Source: Cognatundibacterium oligocarboniphilum (GTDB lineage Bacteria > Pseudomonadota > Gammaproteobacteria > Burkholderiales > Burkholderiaceae_D). Taken from it: DNA of 64,000 nucleotides. The DNA lies in contig NZ_JABXYJ010000004.1 in NCBI RefSeq assembly GCF_013377855.1, forward strand, positions 1 through 64,000, read 5' to 3'. Shown here in pieces: positions 48,600 through 58,414 of the stretch. Positions within the stretch are counted from its first letter, which is position 1; the number at the start of each line of letters is the position of its first letter. The translations under genes were made by a program, and so were the position numbers. The notes under the pieces are model-generated. The model saw only the letters and a list, made by a program, of their open reading frames with translations, made no database searches and was not told the DNA's origin.

Positions 48600-50270
48600 A
48601 TGAATCTTCGTCAGCTGCGTATCGGAACACGCCTGTCCGTTGGCTTCGGCATCATCCTGCTGTCTCTGATGACGATGATCATCGTTGGCAGTATGCTAAG
48701 CGCCAGTAACCGTCAGCAGATGGTCGCCGGTATTGATGCTTCCCATCAGAAAACAACGCTGGCGGTCAGCATGAAAGTCAGCATCCTGGAAGGTGCGCTG
48801 GCAGTGCGTAATATCGGCCTGCAAACCGATCTGGGCGAAATCGACAAGCAAAAACAGCTGGTCAAAAAACAGCACGACAGCTTTGTTGCCGCACGCGACA
48901 AACTGGTGAAACTGGGGCTGACGGCGGATGAAAAGAAAGTGCTCGACAGTGTTTCTGACATCGACAGCCAGACCGATGCGCCGACCAAGGAAGCCTTCAA
49001 AATGCTGCTATCGTTTAACGGCGAGGAAGCCGTCAAACTGATCGCAACCCAGATCGATCCGTTGCAGCAGAAAGCACTGCAAGAGATCAACAAACTGATT
49101 GCCCAGCAGGACGCCGCCTCGGTGACTGTTTCACAGAATGCAGAAAGTGCTGCCAGCAAACTGGTGTTCTCGCTCGGTGCGGCCGGATTGCTGATTCTGA
49201 TTGCCGGCATCGCATTTTCCGTTTATCTGACCCGCAGCATCACCACGCCGCTCAAAGGCGCGCTGGAGATTGCCAAGCAAGTCGCCGCCGGCGAGCTGTT
49301 TCACCATGATGCAGCGGAAGGCGAGGATGAAATCAGCGAATTGCTGGATGCCTTAAAAGACATGAATGACAATCTGTACCGGATCGTCAGCGAGGTGCGG
49401 CAGGGCACGGATGCCATCGCTACGGCTTCCGGTGAAATCTCGACCGGCAATGCCGATCTGTCATCCCGCACCGAACATCAGGCCGGTGCACTGGAAGAAA
49501 CCGCCAGCTCGATGGAACAGATCACCGCTACCGTCCGCCACAATGCCGATAATGCCCGCCAGGCAAATGGTCTGGTAACATCCGCTTCCGGTTTCGCCAT
49601 CAAGGGCGGAGAGGAAGTCGGCAAAGTTGTCGACACCATGAATTCCATTAAGGAAAGTTCGCGTAAAATAGTCGACATCATCAGTGTGATCGATGGTATT
49701 GCCTTTCAGACCAATATTCTGGCATTGAACGCTGCGGTGGAAGCCGCACGTGCCGGTGAACAGGGCAGGGGATTTGCGGTCGTTGCTTCAGAAGTCAGGA
49801 ATCTGGCGCAGCGCAGCGCCAGCGCCGCCAAGGAGATTAAAACCCTCATCGGCGACTCGGTGGAAAAAGTGGAGGCGGGCGACAAGCTGGTTGAAGCCGC
49901 CGGAAAAACCATGCATGAGATTGTCAATTCCGTGCGGCATGTGGCCGATATCATGAGTGAAATCACCGCAGCCGGTCAGGAGCAAAGCGCCGGTATCGAA
50001 GAGGTGAACCGTGCCATCACACAAATGGATGAAATGACCCAGCAAAATGCAGCCCTGGTGGAACAGGCTGCCGCTGCCGCGGAAAGCCTGGAAGAACAGG
50101 CCGCCAATCTGGCGCAAACGGTGTCGGCATTTAAGCTGGCAAACGATCTGCAGCATCAGCGTCCGGCATACCATGCCGGTCCGGCGGGAACCGGTGCCCA
50201 TAGCTCGGCATCCATACTGTCCGGTGCGGCAGGAAAAATAGTCAAAGCAATAGGAATGAAAAAAGAATAA
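48600..50270 (+). CDS. methyl-accepting chemotaxis protein
   Basis: A 556-residue chemoreceptor: a membrane helix near 10-32, a periplasmic helical sensor domain (about 33-190), a second membrane helix (about 191-212), HAMP (about 213-265) and a long cytoplasmic coiled-coil ending in a signalling tip with [19 protein letters not shown] and [15 protein letters not shown]. Tip wording is that of the 36-heptad class typical of Betaproteobacteria. The C-terminus ends in KAIGMKKE and lacks a CheR-binding pentapeptide, unlike the second receptor at 55003. CAGGGAG precedes the ATG. An HDOD gene follows 49 bases downstream. Confidence 0.95.
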   Translation: MNLRQLRIGTRLSVGFGIILLSLMTMIIVGSMLSASNRQQMVAGIDASHQKTTLAVSMKVSILEGALAVRNIGLQTDLGEIDKQKQLVKKQHDSFVAARDKLVKLGLTADEKKVLDSVSDIDSQTDAPTKEAFKMLLSFNGEEAVKLIATQIDPLQQKALQEINKLIAQQDAASVTVSQNAESAASKLVFSLGAAGLLILIAGIAFSVYLTRSITTPLKGALEIAKQVAAGELFHHDAAEGEDEISELLDALKDMNDNLYRIVSEVRQGTDAIATASGEISTGNADLSSRTEHQAGALEETASSMEQITATVRHNADNARQANGLVTSASGFAIKGGEEVGKVVDTMNSIKESSRKIVDIISVIDGIAFQTNILALNAAVEAARAGEQGRGFAVVASEVRNLAQRSASAAKEIKTLIGDSVEKVEAGDKLVEAAGKTMHEIVNSVRHVADIMSEITAAGQEQSAGIEEVNRAITQMDEMTQQNAALVEQAAAAAESLEEQAANLAQTVSAFKLANDLQHQRPAYHAGPAGTGAHSSASILSGAAGKIVKAIGMKKE

Positions 50271-50319
50271 CCGCGATCCGACTGGCAGCGCCAGCAGAAA
50301 AAGGTTATTGCTGTCAGTT

Positions 50320-51168
50320 ATGAATAAGTTGGAAGCATTACAAAATATCGTCAGACAGGCAGATGCCGGTGATCTGATTTTCCCCACCAATGTGCGCGCA
50401 ACCCTGAAAATTCAGGAAGCGCTGGATGCGCCGGATTGCGGCATTGAATCGGCGGCCCGGCTGTTATTACAGGAGCCGCTGATCACCACCCGAATCATTG
50501 CGATTGCCAACTCCGTCGCCTACAGCCGGTTTGGCGGCGGCATCACCCATATCCGCACCGCGATCACCATCCTCGGTTTCAGCACGCTGCGTTCCGTTGT
50601 CGCCGCGATCATCATGCGGCAGCTGATGCAAGCCGTCACCACACCGGCAATCGTAGCGAAGATGGAAGCCTTGTGGGAACACTCCGCGCACGTTGCGGCG
50701 ATGACACATCTGCTGGCACGCAAGGTCAGCAAAATCGATCCGGAAACGGCGCTGTTTGCCGGGATCGTGCATGAAGTCGGCTGTTTCTATCTGCTGTCGC
50801 GGGCAGAGGAATTTCCCTCCCTGCTCGAACCGCATCGACCGGCATCTGACAATCCGCTGGAAGAACCACTGGAAATCGTGATCGGGCGCGCAGTCCTGCA
50901 TAAGCTGATGGTACCGAAACAGGTCGTCAGTGCGATTGAAACGCTGTGGTACGGTATGCAGATGATTCCACCGGAAAACCTCGGCGACACGCTGTTGCTG
51001 GCTAACAGTCTGACCATTCCGGCCTCGCCGCTTGATCTGCGCAGCACTGCCGAGATCACAGAAACTGCCGGAAAACTTGATTTCCCCCTGGAAACGGACA
51101 GCCTGCGCCAGTTGCTCAACGAATCAGGCGACGAGTTGCAATCGCTGGCGAACGCGCTGATTCATTGA
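50320..51168 (+). CDS. HDOD domain protein
   Basis: A 282-residue protein of the HDOD family (a signalling output domain related to HD hydrolases, usually lacking full metal ligands). Typical sections are RLLLQEPLITTRIIAIANSV, HIRTAITILGFSTLRSVV and LFAGIVHEVGCFYLLSRA, where HD is replaced by HE. Function in bacteria is signalling, often tied to motility or c-di-GMP. Start at ATG 50320 chosen by homology; a TTG at 50308 has AAAGG close upstream and is possible. Located directly after a chemoreceptor gene. Confidence 0.85.
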   Translation: MNKLEALQNIVRQADAGDLIFPTNVRATLKIQEALDAPDCGIESAARLLLQEPLITTRIIAIANSVAYSRFGGGITHIRTAITILGFSTLRSVVAAIIMRQLMQAVTTPAIVAKMEALWEHSAHVAAMTHLLARKVSKIDPETALFAGIVHEVGCFYLLSRAEEFPSLLEPHRPASDNPLEEPLEIVIGRAVLHKLMVPKQVVSAIETLWYGMQMIPPENLGDTLLLANSLTIPASPLDLRSTAEITETAGKLDFPLETDSLRQLLNESGDELQSLANALIH

Positions 51169-51316
51169 ATCCGGCGCCTCGTTTCCGGAACGCCATAGCG
51201 ACAACGGCGCGTTCCGCCCTGCTCAGCAGGTTTCCGATTTCTTAGGCATAATCAGTGCCTCTGCTTCACCCGTTTCTGCATTCATTGCCCCATCACTGAT
51301 CTCAAAGGAACAACTC

Positions 51317-52288
51317 ATGAAAGCATCATCACTGATTACTGCCATTACTGCCGCTGTGCTGACTCTGTCGGCAGGTATCGCTATGTCTCCGTCCGCTGCC
51401 CTTGCCGCCGCACCACAGGTCAAGAGCACGGCTCCCGGCTTTTACCGCACCATGCTGGGCGACTTTGAAATTACTGCCTTGTCTGATGGCACCGTGCAGC
51501 TGCCGGTCGATCAGCTGCTCAATGCCGACCCCAAAAAAACTGGACAGGCGCTGGCGAAATGGCATCAGCACAGTCCGCTGGAGACTTCGGTAAACGGTTA
51601 CCTGATCAATACCGGCAGCAAACTGGTGCTGATCGACACCGGTGCGGGCGCACTGTTCGGGCCGACACTGGGCAGGTTGGCGGCCAATCTGAAAGCGGCA
51701 GGTTATCAGCCTGAGCAGGTCGATGAAATTTACATCACCCACATGCATGCAGACCATGTCGGCGGCCTGATGAGCGGTGAAGCAATGACCTTCCCGCATG
51801 CCATCGTCCGTGCAGACCAGCACGATGCCGATTTCTGGCTGAGCCAGGCCAATATGGACAAGGCACCGGAAGACAAAAAAGGCTTTTTCCAGGGCGCGAT
51901 GGCTTCGCTGAACCCCTATGTCAAAGCAGGCCAGTTCAAAGCCTTTGAGGGTGAAACCGAATTACAGCCGGGCATCCGCGCTATCCCGGCACATGGCCAT
52001 ACTGCCGGTCACAGCATTTATCGGATTGAAAGCAAAGGGCAGGTTCTGATGCTGTGGGGTGATCTGATGCACGTCGCTGCCGTTCAATTTGAAAATCCGG
52101 CAATCACCATCAAGTTTGATTCGGATACCAAAGCCGCCGCCGCCGAACGCAAAAAAGCGTATGCCAGCGCAGCGCAACAAGCCTATCTGGTCGGTGCGGC
52201 CCACCTGTCGTTCCCTGGGTTGGGCTATCTGCGCAAAGACGGCAAGGGTTACACCTTCACTCCGCTGAACTACGCACCGCAGCCCTGA
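51317..52288 (+). CDS. exported metallo-beta-lactamase-fold hydrolase
   Basis: A 323-residue MBL-fold protein with a signal peptide (SLITAITAAVLTLSAGIAM, cleaved near ALAAAP). The metal-binding HMHADHVGG is near 141-149, and later metal His/Asp residues are in PAHGHTAGHSIY and LWGDLMH. It is a periplasmic zinc hydrolase; the sequence resembles quorum-quenching or Ahp-like lactonase and general MBL hydrolases, so antibiotic resistance cannot be claimed. Good ribosome site (AAGGAACAACTC). A bidirectional terminator separates it from slyX. Confidence 0.88.
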   Translation: MKASSLITAITAAVLTLSAGIAMSPSAALAAAPQVKSTAPGFYRTMLGDFEITALSDGTVQLPVDQLLNADPKKTGQALAKWHQHSPLETSVNGYLINTGSKLVLIDTGAGALFGPTLGRLAANLKAAGYQPEQVDEIYITHMHADHVGGLMSGEAMTFPHAIVRADQHDADFWLSQANMDKAPEDKKGFFQGAMASLNPYVKAGQFKAFEGETELQPGIRAIPAHGHTAGHSIYRIESKGQVLMLWGDLMHVAAVQFENPAITIKFDSDTKAAAAERKKAYASAAQQAYLVGAAHLSFPGLGYLRKDGKGYTFTPLNYAPQP

Positions 52289-52325
52289 TCCGCGCGGTCA
52301 GCCACAGGTAATCAGCACAAAACAG

Positions 52326-52357
52326 AAAAGGGCGGCCGGTAACAGCCGCCCTTTTTT
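52326..52357. terminator. bidirectional intrinsic terminator between MBL gene and slyX
   Basis: GGGCGGC and GCCGCCC form a perfect 7-bp GC stem with an 8-base loop, flanked by AAAA on the left and TTTTTT on the right, so it terminates both the plus-strand MBL gene and the minus-strand slyX gene. Confidence 0.9.
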
Positions 52358-52383
52358 ATCTTCCCATGCTTTCGCCGGCGCTC

Positions 52384-52596
52384 TCAGTAGTGCGGCGGTT
52401 TTTCATCGATCACGGTATTTTTCTGTGCCGCCATCACCGCCAGTTCTTTCAGGCGTCCCGCCAACGCCACGCACAGGGCTTCGAGTTCATCGATTTTCTT
52501 TTGCTGGCGGTAGACCTGGGTATTGAGCGTGTCCACCAGGTCATCCTGACGCGACAACCGCAGCTCCAGATCAATTAAACGTTCTTCGGTATTCAT
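52384..52596 (-). CDS. slyX: SlyX family protein
   Basis: A 70-residue coiled-coil protein of the SlyX family (about 70 residues normally), starting MNTEERLIDLELRLSRQDDLV and ending KPPHY, the family's conserved C-terminus. The function of SlyX is unknown. The ATG at 52594-52596 was chosen over an upstream GTG. It is convergent with the MBL-fold gene over a shared terminator and divergent from the chitinase gene. Confidence 0.93.
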   Translation of the reverse strand: MNTEERLIDLELRLSRQDDLVDTLNTQVYRQQKKIDELEALCVALAGRLKELAVMAAQKNTVIDEKPPHY

Positions 52597-52781
52597 TGCA
52601 TATCCATTCACGGCATTTATTTACTGTATCGGCTCATGCCGCAGTATGCCATACCAGTTCACGGCAACGCTGCTGCTGGTCTGCGCCCGGTCAGGGAGCA
52701 GGCAGGGCAGTGGTATCTGCAATGGTGCCGGCAGATGAAAAACCTGTTGACCAGCGTCGCCATAAGCCGCATTCTCCGGTC

Positions 52782-54191
52782 ATGTATCTACGCCTCCTTC
52801 ACGCCAGCCTGCTGACGCTGGCCGCGGTCCTTCTGCCCGACGCCGGCGCGGCTGCCAGACCAGTCGTCATCGGTTATTACCATCTGGATACGGCCGATAT
52901 CAATCAGTATCGCAGCGGCCGTGTCGCCTTTCCGGTCTCGCGCATCACGCCGGAGCAGGCGCGCATGCTGACGCATATTAATTTTTCTTTCATCGCACTG
53001 GATCAGCAAGGCCGTTGCAGCTTTCCGGAAGGTAGCGATAGCGCGCAAGCGGCCGGGGTGCTGCAGGCATTGCGTCAGCTCAAACGTTTTAACTCCGGAC
53101 TGCGCATCCTGTTTTCTGTCGGTGGCTGGAGCGCTACCAATGACGACAGCCCGGGCGTCGCCCGTTATCGCCAGGCCGCTGCCACGGCGACTGCCCGCAG
53201 GCAGACTGTCGCCTCCTGCATCGCGCTGATGCAGAAACACGGGCTGGATGGCATCGATATCGACTGGGAATATCCGCGTGCAGACGATGCAGACAATTTT
53301 GTCGCGCTGTTGCAGGAATTCCGTCAGCAACTCGACCAGCTGACACCGGATGCCACCCGCCGCCGCTACCAGCTCACGATAGCTGCCGCCGGGGGGGCAT
53401 TCAACATGGCGCGAACCTATACTAGTCTGCCCGCGATCGCAGCTCAAGTGGATTACATCAATCTGATGACCTATGATCTGAACGGTCCCTGGGAAAAGAA
53501 AACCGGCCACAATGCGCACCTGTTCGGTGATCCGGCGGAAGCCCTGTTCGACAACCCTCTGCGCGCTGTACAGCGTGCACCGGCAGAGAAAACAGAAATT
53601 ATGGCAACATCGTTCCCGTCACCGTTTGCGCTGACAGTGGATGCCGCCGTACAGCAATACCTGCAAGCCGGCGTGCCGCCCGGAAAACTGGTGCTGGGCG
53701 TGCCTTTTTACGGACGCGCCTATTTTGACGTGGCGACTGAGCAGCATGGCCTGCACCAGCCTTTCAATACACCGGCCGGCGATGATTACCACGGCGAGGT
53801 GCAACTGCTGCCGGGCTGCACATCCTGTCTCCGTCTACAAGACCCGCGCCTGCCGGCGTATGCCGATATCCGGAACATGCGGGCTGCAGATATGGGTTAT
53901 GAGCGCTATTTTTCAGAAGACAGTAAAGTTCCCTGGCTTTACCATCCGCAGCGACACATTTTCGTGAGCTACGAAGATGCAGAATCGCTACGCTATAAAG
54001 TCGCCTATCTGCGGCACTATCGACTGGCTGGCGTCATGTTCTGGCACTTGGGGCAGGATGATTCGCAGGCGACCTTGCTGCGCACGCTGCATCAGGCCCT
54101 GCATCAGCCGCCGCTGCCAGCGGATAAACTGTTTTCCGGCCATGGCCTACGCTATCTGCCGCGGCCTGTCGCAGGCAGGCAAAACCCATGA
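52782..54191 (+). CDS. secreted GH18 chitinase-like glycoside hydrolase
   Basis: A 469-residue glycoside hydrolase family 18 protein with a signal peptide (MYLRLLHASLLTLAAVLL, cleaved after GAAA). The catalytic DxxDxDxE motif reads DGIDIDWE at about 156-163, with the acid Glu near 163. Other GH18 segments are FSVGGWS near 105, MTYDLNGPW near 228 and the C-terminal GVMFWHLGQDD. It should cleave beta-1,4-GlcNAc polymers. No chitin-binding domain is present. The start at 52782 is chosen because the signal peptide begins there; ribosome site is weak. Confidence 0.9.
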   Translation: MYLRLLHASLLTLAAVLLPDAGAAARPVVIGYYHLDTADINQYRSGRVAFPVSRITPEQARMLTHINFSFIALDQQGRCSFPEGSDSAQAAGVLQALRQLKRFNSGLRILFSVGGWSATNDDSPGVARYRQAAATATARRQTVASCIALMQKHGLDGIDIDWEYPRADDADNFVALLQEFRQQLDQLTPDATRRRYQLTIAAAGGAFNMARTYTSLPAIAAQVDYINLMTYDLNGPWEKKTGHNAHLFGDPAEALFDNPLRAVQRAPAEKTEIMATSFPSPFALTVDAAVQQYLQAGVPPGKLVLGVPFYGRAYFDVATEQHGLHQPFNTPAGDDYHGEVQLLPGCTSCLRLQDPRLPAYADIRNMRAADMGYERYFSEDSKVPWLYHPQRHIFVSYEDAESLRYKVAYLRHYRLAGVMFWHLGQDDSQATLLRTLHQALHQPPLPADKLFSGHGLRYLPRPVAGRQNP

Positions 54192-54383
54192 CGGCAGACA
54201 GTCGTCATGGCACCAGCCACACCAGATCAGATCACATCTGATGCCGCCATCAACGGCGAAACCGGATTCTCAAAGCAAAATACACGCAACCTCAGTACAG
54301 CAGTCTCTCAGGGGGAAGGCATAGCACTTTGCTTTGACAACACAGCCTGCAGCGAAGTCATGCTTGTCAGTCATCAACACAAC

Positions 54384-54701
54384 TCAGATAGCAGACTGGC
54401 GAGCGGCGGCGTCTGCCACACTTTTTTGCGCAAATTCCTGTTCCTGATCCATGGCCAGTTTCTGTTCTGAAGTCAGTTTTCTGGCGCTGATGACGACCGT
54501 CTGAATGCCGGATTCTGCGGCGTCGTAAGCCAGTTTCTGGTCGGATGTCATCCGCGCTGCGGTGATCGTCACGGTCTGCATCGCAGCGCTGGCGGTGTTG
54601 CCCGTGGCGACGCCGGACACGCTGAATGCCGAGCCGAGCGCGCAGGCAGCGGCAACAACCGCAGTCATGATCACAACGCGTGTTTTGAATATAGCAGTCA
54701 T
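54384..54701 (-). CDS. small secreted protein with two imperfect 25-residue repeats
   Basis: A 105-residue protein I do not recognise. A signal peptide (VVIMTAVVAAACALGSAFS) is followed by two related blocks: QTVTITAARMTSDQKLAYD (42-60) and QTVVISARKLTSEQKLAMD (67-85), 25 residues apart. After that comes a charged tail with QEQEFAQKSVADAAARQ. A strong AAGGAG site precedes the ATG. Ala-rich, compatible with a periplasmic helical protein. It is convergent with the chitinase gene; function unknown. Confidence 0.75.
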   Translation of the reverse strand: MTAIFKTRVVIMTAVVAAACALGSAFSVSGVATGNTASAAMQTVTITAARMTSDQKLAYDAAESGIQTVVISARKLTSEQKLAMDQEQEFAQKSVADAAARQSAI

Positions 54702-55002
54702 TTCATTTCTCCTTCAGTGGTGAGTGGATGGTGTCACTGTAGAACACCCCTCATCCGACCGCGAGCGCGATGCGACGAACTGCAGAAAAGCGGGAATAGA
54801 AGCACAAATCGGCGTCTTTACCATCATGGCATCCGGTCTTTACCAATGTTAACTTTTGTCAGTTTTACTCAACGAAACATTTTTTCGGTAAATTCACTTT
54901 TAAAATCCTATTGTGTAGAAAATAGTATCATCATGCATCCGTTTTCGTGTCTGTCCATCGCCCCTTCATTACCGATTGCTTTTTCAAAAAAGGAACACCA
55001 CC
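54702..55002. other. 301-bp divergent intergenic region
   Basis: This gap lies between the small repeat protein (minus) and the second chemoreceptor (plus). It contains a short inverted repeat near the left end (CAGTG and CACTG around 54716-54739) and an A/T-rich stretch at about 54890-54920. No clear sigma-28 site or riboswitch was found. Confidence 0.45.
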
Positions 55003-56733
55003 ATGACCATCGCCAGACGGTTGTATCTGCTGATTTTCGTATCGTTTCTCGGCCTGTTCATCACCGCCGGTATTGGCGTGTATCAGATGAACAAGGTCTA
55101 CACGATCACGAATTACACCAACGTGAATGTTGTGCCGAGCATCACTGAATTGCAGCAATTGAACGGCTATGCCCTCGAAACCCGCTCCAAGATGTGGCAA
55201 TACTTCATCGCCGATAATGCGGAGAAAAGAGACCGCGTGCTTCAGGCCATGCGATCCAGCGAAGCAAAGCTGCAGGAATCGCTGAACCGCTATGAAAAAA
55301 ACGATCTCAGCGACGACAAAGATGCGGCCCTGCTGAAAGAAGTCCGCCGGACATACGGCGAATTTGCGGCGCTACGCAGCAAAGCCATCGCGATGATGGA
55401 TGATGGACGGGCTGCATCCGAAGCGGGCGACTTTGTTATGGCTAACCAGGCAACCGTCGATAATTTTCTGAATGCGATGAAAGCCCACAACGCGTATAAG
55501 ACGGAAATCGGGCAACGCGCTTCTCAAAATGCGGAGGAGACGCTGAACAGCTCGTATATTTTTGCGCTTGTCTTCACCCTGATCGCCGTTGCCGGCATCA
55601 GCTTCATGGGCATCCTGATTATCCGCAATATCGTCGCATCGCTGACCTATGCCGTGGAAGTGGCTGAAACCGTCGCGCGCGGTGACCTGACCAGCACTAT
55701 CAGTGTGCAATCTGACGACGAAGCCGGTAAGGTATTGCATGCGCTGAGAGACATGAACAACAGTCTGCTCAATATCGTCTCACAGGTGCGCAGCAGCACC
55801 GACTATATCACGTCGGCATCGACGGAGATCGCCACCGGAAATATGGATCTGTCGGCACGTACCGAGCAGCAGGCTGGTTCGCTGGAAGAAACCGCCTCCT
55901 CCATGGAAGAGCTGACCAGCACCGTGCGCCAGAATGCGGACAATGCCCGTCAGGCCAATCAGCTGGCGGTATCGGCGTCCGAAGTGGCGGTCAAGGGCGG
56001 CTCGGTGGTGTCGGATGTGGTGGATACGATGAACGGCATCAATGATTCTTCCAAGAAAATTGTCGATATCATCAGCGTGATTGATGGCATCGCCTTCCAG
56101 ACCAATATTCTGGCATTGAATGCAGCGGTGGAAGCAGCGCGCGCCGGTGAACAGGGTCGTGGTTTTGCAGTGGTGGCGGCAGAAGTACGCAATCTGGCGC
56201 AGCGCAGCGCCAGCGCCGCCAAGGAAATCAAAACCCTGATCGATGATTCTGTCGAAAAAACCGAGCGCGGCACACGTCTGGTGAATGAAGCCGGTGTCAC
56301 CATCAGCGAGGTGGTCAACAGTGTGCGACGCGTGACGGATGTAGTCAGTGAAATTACCGCTGCCAGCCAGGAGCAGTCCGCCGGCATCGACCAGATCAAT
56401 CTGGCAATCACGCACATGGATGAAGCCACGCAACAAAATGCCGCACTGGTAGAGCAAGCGGCAGCAGCGGCGGCATCAATGCAGGATCAGGCCAATACGC
56501 TGTCCCAGGTGGTCAGCGTCTTCAAAATCAATCAGCATCAGGCTGCTACACCAGCACCGCGCGTAACGCCAGCACCAGCCGTCACTGCTGCCAGAGCGGC
56601 GACTCCGGCTGCGCAGCGCGCCTTGCCGCACAAGACGGCGACGGTGCAAAAATCAGCGAAAACTGAAAAGACCGCATCGACCAGAAAAGCCATGCCCACC
56701 TCCGATGCCGGGGGCGACTGGGAAGAGTTTTAA
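55003..56733 (+). CDS. methyl-accepting chemotaxis protein with C-terminal CheR tether
   Basis: A 576-residue chemoreceptor: membrane helix about 8-30, periplasmic four-helix-type sensor (about 31-185), second membrane helix (about 187-209), HAMP and signalling domain. The tip contains [19 protein letters not shown] and [18 protein letters not shown], nearly identical in both protein and DNA to the receptor at 48600. After an Ala/Pro/Thr-rich linker (about 520-565) it ends in DWEEF, a match to the NWETF-type pentapeptide that recruits CheR and CheB. The ATG at 55003 follows AAAAAAGGAACACC; an earlier TTG was rejected. Confidence 0.95.
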   Translation: MTIARRLYLLIFVSFLGLFITAGIGVYQMNKVYTITNYTNVNVVPSITELQQLNGYALETRSKMWQYFIADNAEKRDRVLQAMRSSEAKLQESLNRYEKNDLSDDKDAALLKEVRRTYGEFAALRSKAIAMMDDGRAASEAGDFVMANQATVDNFLNAMKAHNAYKTEIGQRASQNAEETLNSSYIFALVFTLIAVAGISFMGILIIRNIVASLTYAVEVAETVARGDLTSTISVQSDDEAGKVLHALRDMNNSLLNIVSQVRSSTDYITSASTEIATGNMDLSARTEQQAGSLEETASSMEELTSTVRQNADNARQANQLAVSASEVAVKGGSVVSDVVDTMNGINDSSKKIVDIISVIDGIAFQTNILALNAAVEAARAGEQGRGFAVVAAEVRNLAQRSASAAKEIKTLIDDSVEKTERGTRLVNEAGVTISEVVNSVRRVTDVVSEITAASQEQSAGIDQINLAITHMDEATQQNAALVEQAAAAAASMQDQANTLSQVVSVFKINQHQAATPAPRVTPAPAVTAARAATPAAQRALPHKTATVQKSAKTEKTASTRKAMPTSDAGGDWEEF

Positions 56734-56877
56734 ACGTATTTTCCTATTCTGACATTGCCGGACAAGTACCGGAGCATGCGTCCTCCCATCCGGCTGCGGC
56801 GCTGCCCGCAGTGATGGAAAGGGCGGCAGCGCGGCATCAGCGTACAATAGCGGATTGATTGCTGTTTCTGTTGCGCC

Positions 56878-58413
56878 ATGACTATCCTGCTGACCACCCT
56901 GAACGCCCGCTATGCCCATGCCTCGCTGGGTTTGCGCTATCTGCTCGCTAACATGGACGAGCTGGCGGCGCAGACGCAGCTGCATGAATTCGTGATCGGG
57001 GCGCGCAGCACTGATATCGTTGAAAAAATCCTGAGTTATCAGCTTCCCGGTGAATCGCTGATTGTCGGTTTCGGCGTGTATATCTGGAATGTGACCGAGA
57101 TCACGCAGGTCGTTGCCGTGCTCAAACGGGTGGCTCCCGAAGTGGTGATTGTGCTGGGCGGCCCGGAAGTGTCGCATGAAACCGGCGATCAGGAAATTAT
57201 CCGCCTCGCCGACTACGTGATTACCGGCTGGGGCGACGTCACGTTTCCGGCGCTGTGCCGCCAGATATTGCAGGGCCCCAAACCACTGATGAAAATCCAT
57301 GCCGGCCAGCAGCCGCCGATGAACGAGATCCGCCTGCCGTACCACCTGTACACTGATCAGGATATCCGTCACCGTACGCTGTATGTGGAAGCATCACGCG
57401 GCTGTCCTTTCAAATGTGAATTCTGCCTGTCGGCGCTGGATAAAACCGCCTGGCCGTTCGACATCGACCAGTTTCTGGCTGAGATGGAAAGCCTGTATCA
57501 GCGCGGGGCGCGGCTGTTCAAATTCGTTGACCGCACGTTTAATCTGAACGTCAAGACCAGCCTCAAAATCATGCAGTTTTTCCTGGATAAGCTCGCTGCC
57601 GCACCGCACGATCCGGTGTTTGCGCACTTTGAGGTCGTGCCCGATCATCTGCCGGATGCGCTGAAAGATTCAATCCGGCAGTTTCCGGAAGGGGCGCTGC
57701 AGTTTGAAATCGGCATCCAGAGTTTCAATCCTGACGTGCAGAGCCTGATCAGCCGCAAGCAGAATAACGACAAAGCCGCCGACAATATCCGCTGGCTGAC
57801 CACGCAGTCGCATGCGCATCTGCATGTCGATCTGATTGCCGGACTGCCCGGAGAAACCATTGCCAGCTTTGCTGACGGGTTTAACCAGCTGGTGGCGCTC
57901 GGCCCGCATGAAATCCAGTTCGGCATTTTAAAACGTCTGCGCGGCACGCCGATTATCCGCCATACCGAAGCCTATGCACTGGCATTTGACCCCCAGCCAC
58001 CGTACACGATCCTGGCGAACCGGGACATCTCTTTTGCCGACATGCAAAGACTGGTGCGATTTGCCCGTTACTGGGACATGATTGCGAATTCGGGCCGATT
58101 TGCGCACACCCTGCCGGTGATTCTGCACGATGCGCCGTTTGAAAATTTCATGGAATTGTCAGACTGGATTTATGCCAATACCGACGCCACGCACCGCATT
58201 GCACTTGACCGGCTGGCAGGGCTGGTGGCGACCTGGCTGCAGGAACAACGCGGCATGCCGCAGGCCAGCGCCGTGATGCTGATCAGCAGCGATTATGCCG
58301 GCAACGCCAAGCATATTCAGGGCGGCGAAAAATCAAGGTCAACCGGACAGACTCAGGAGCCGGCCGTAGCGCGCGCCACACCGCAACGCCAGAGTCGCCA
58401 TCTGGCGGCCTGA
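56878..58413 (+). CDS. B12-binding-domain radical SAM protein (DUF4080 type)
   Basis: A 511-residue class B-type radical SAM protein. The N-terminal cobalamin-binding-like Rossmann domain (about 1-150) contains LGGPEVS and ITGWGDVTF. The radical SAM core has CPFKCEFC (CxxxCxxC cluster ligands near 176, 180 and 183). The C-terminal part shows DUF4080 wording (near QFGILKRLRGTPI and DWIYANTDATHRIALDRLAGL). Such enzymes may methylate unactivated carbons or modify small molecules; the substrate is unknown. It probably needs cobalamin, as metH does. The C-terminal 40 residues are low-complexity and basic. Confidence 0.9.
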   Translation: MTILLTTLNARYAHASLGLRYLLANMDELAAQTQLHEFVIGARSTDIVEKILSYQLPGESLIVGFGVYIWNVTEITQVVAVLKRVAPEVVIVLGGPEVSHETGDQEIIRLADYVITGWGDVTFPALCRQILQGPKPLMKIHAGQQPPMNEIRLPYHLYTDQDIRHRTLYVEASRGCPFKCEFCLSALDKTAWPFDIDQFLAEMESLYQRGARLFKFVDRTFNLNVKTSLKIMQFFLDKLAAAPHDPVFAHFEVVPDHLPDALKDSIRQFPEGALQFEIGIQSFNPDVQSLISRKQNNDKAADNIRWLTTQSHAHLHVDLIAGLPGETIASFADGFNQLVALGPHEIQFGILKRLRGTPIIRHTEAYALAFDPQPPYTILANRDISFADMQRLVRFARYWDMIANSGRFAHTLPVILHDAPFENFMELSDWIYANTDATHRIALDRLAGLVATWLQEQRGMPQASAVMLISSDYAGNAKHIQGGEKSRSTGQTQEPAVARATPQRQSRHLAA

Positions 58414-58414
58414 G

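Noticed and set aside
51317-52288. Beta-lactam resistance enzyme
   Set aside because: The MBL fold and metal motif are shared by many hydrolases and nothing in the sequence points to a beta-lactamase.
54207-54470. Small plus-strand frame after the chitinase gene
   Set aside because: It overlaps the opposite-strand repeat protein, which has a signal peptide and a strong ribosome site; this frame has neither.
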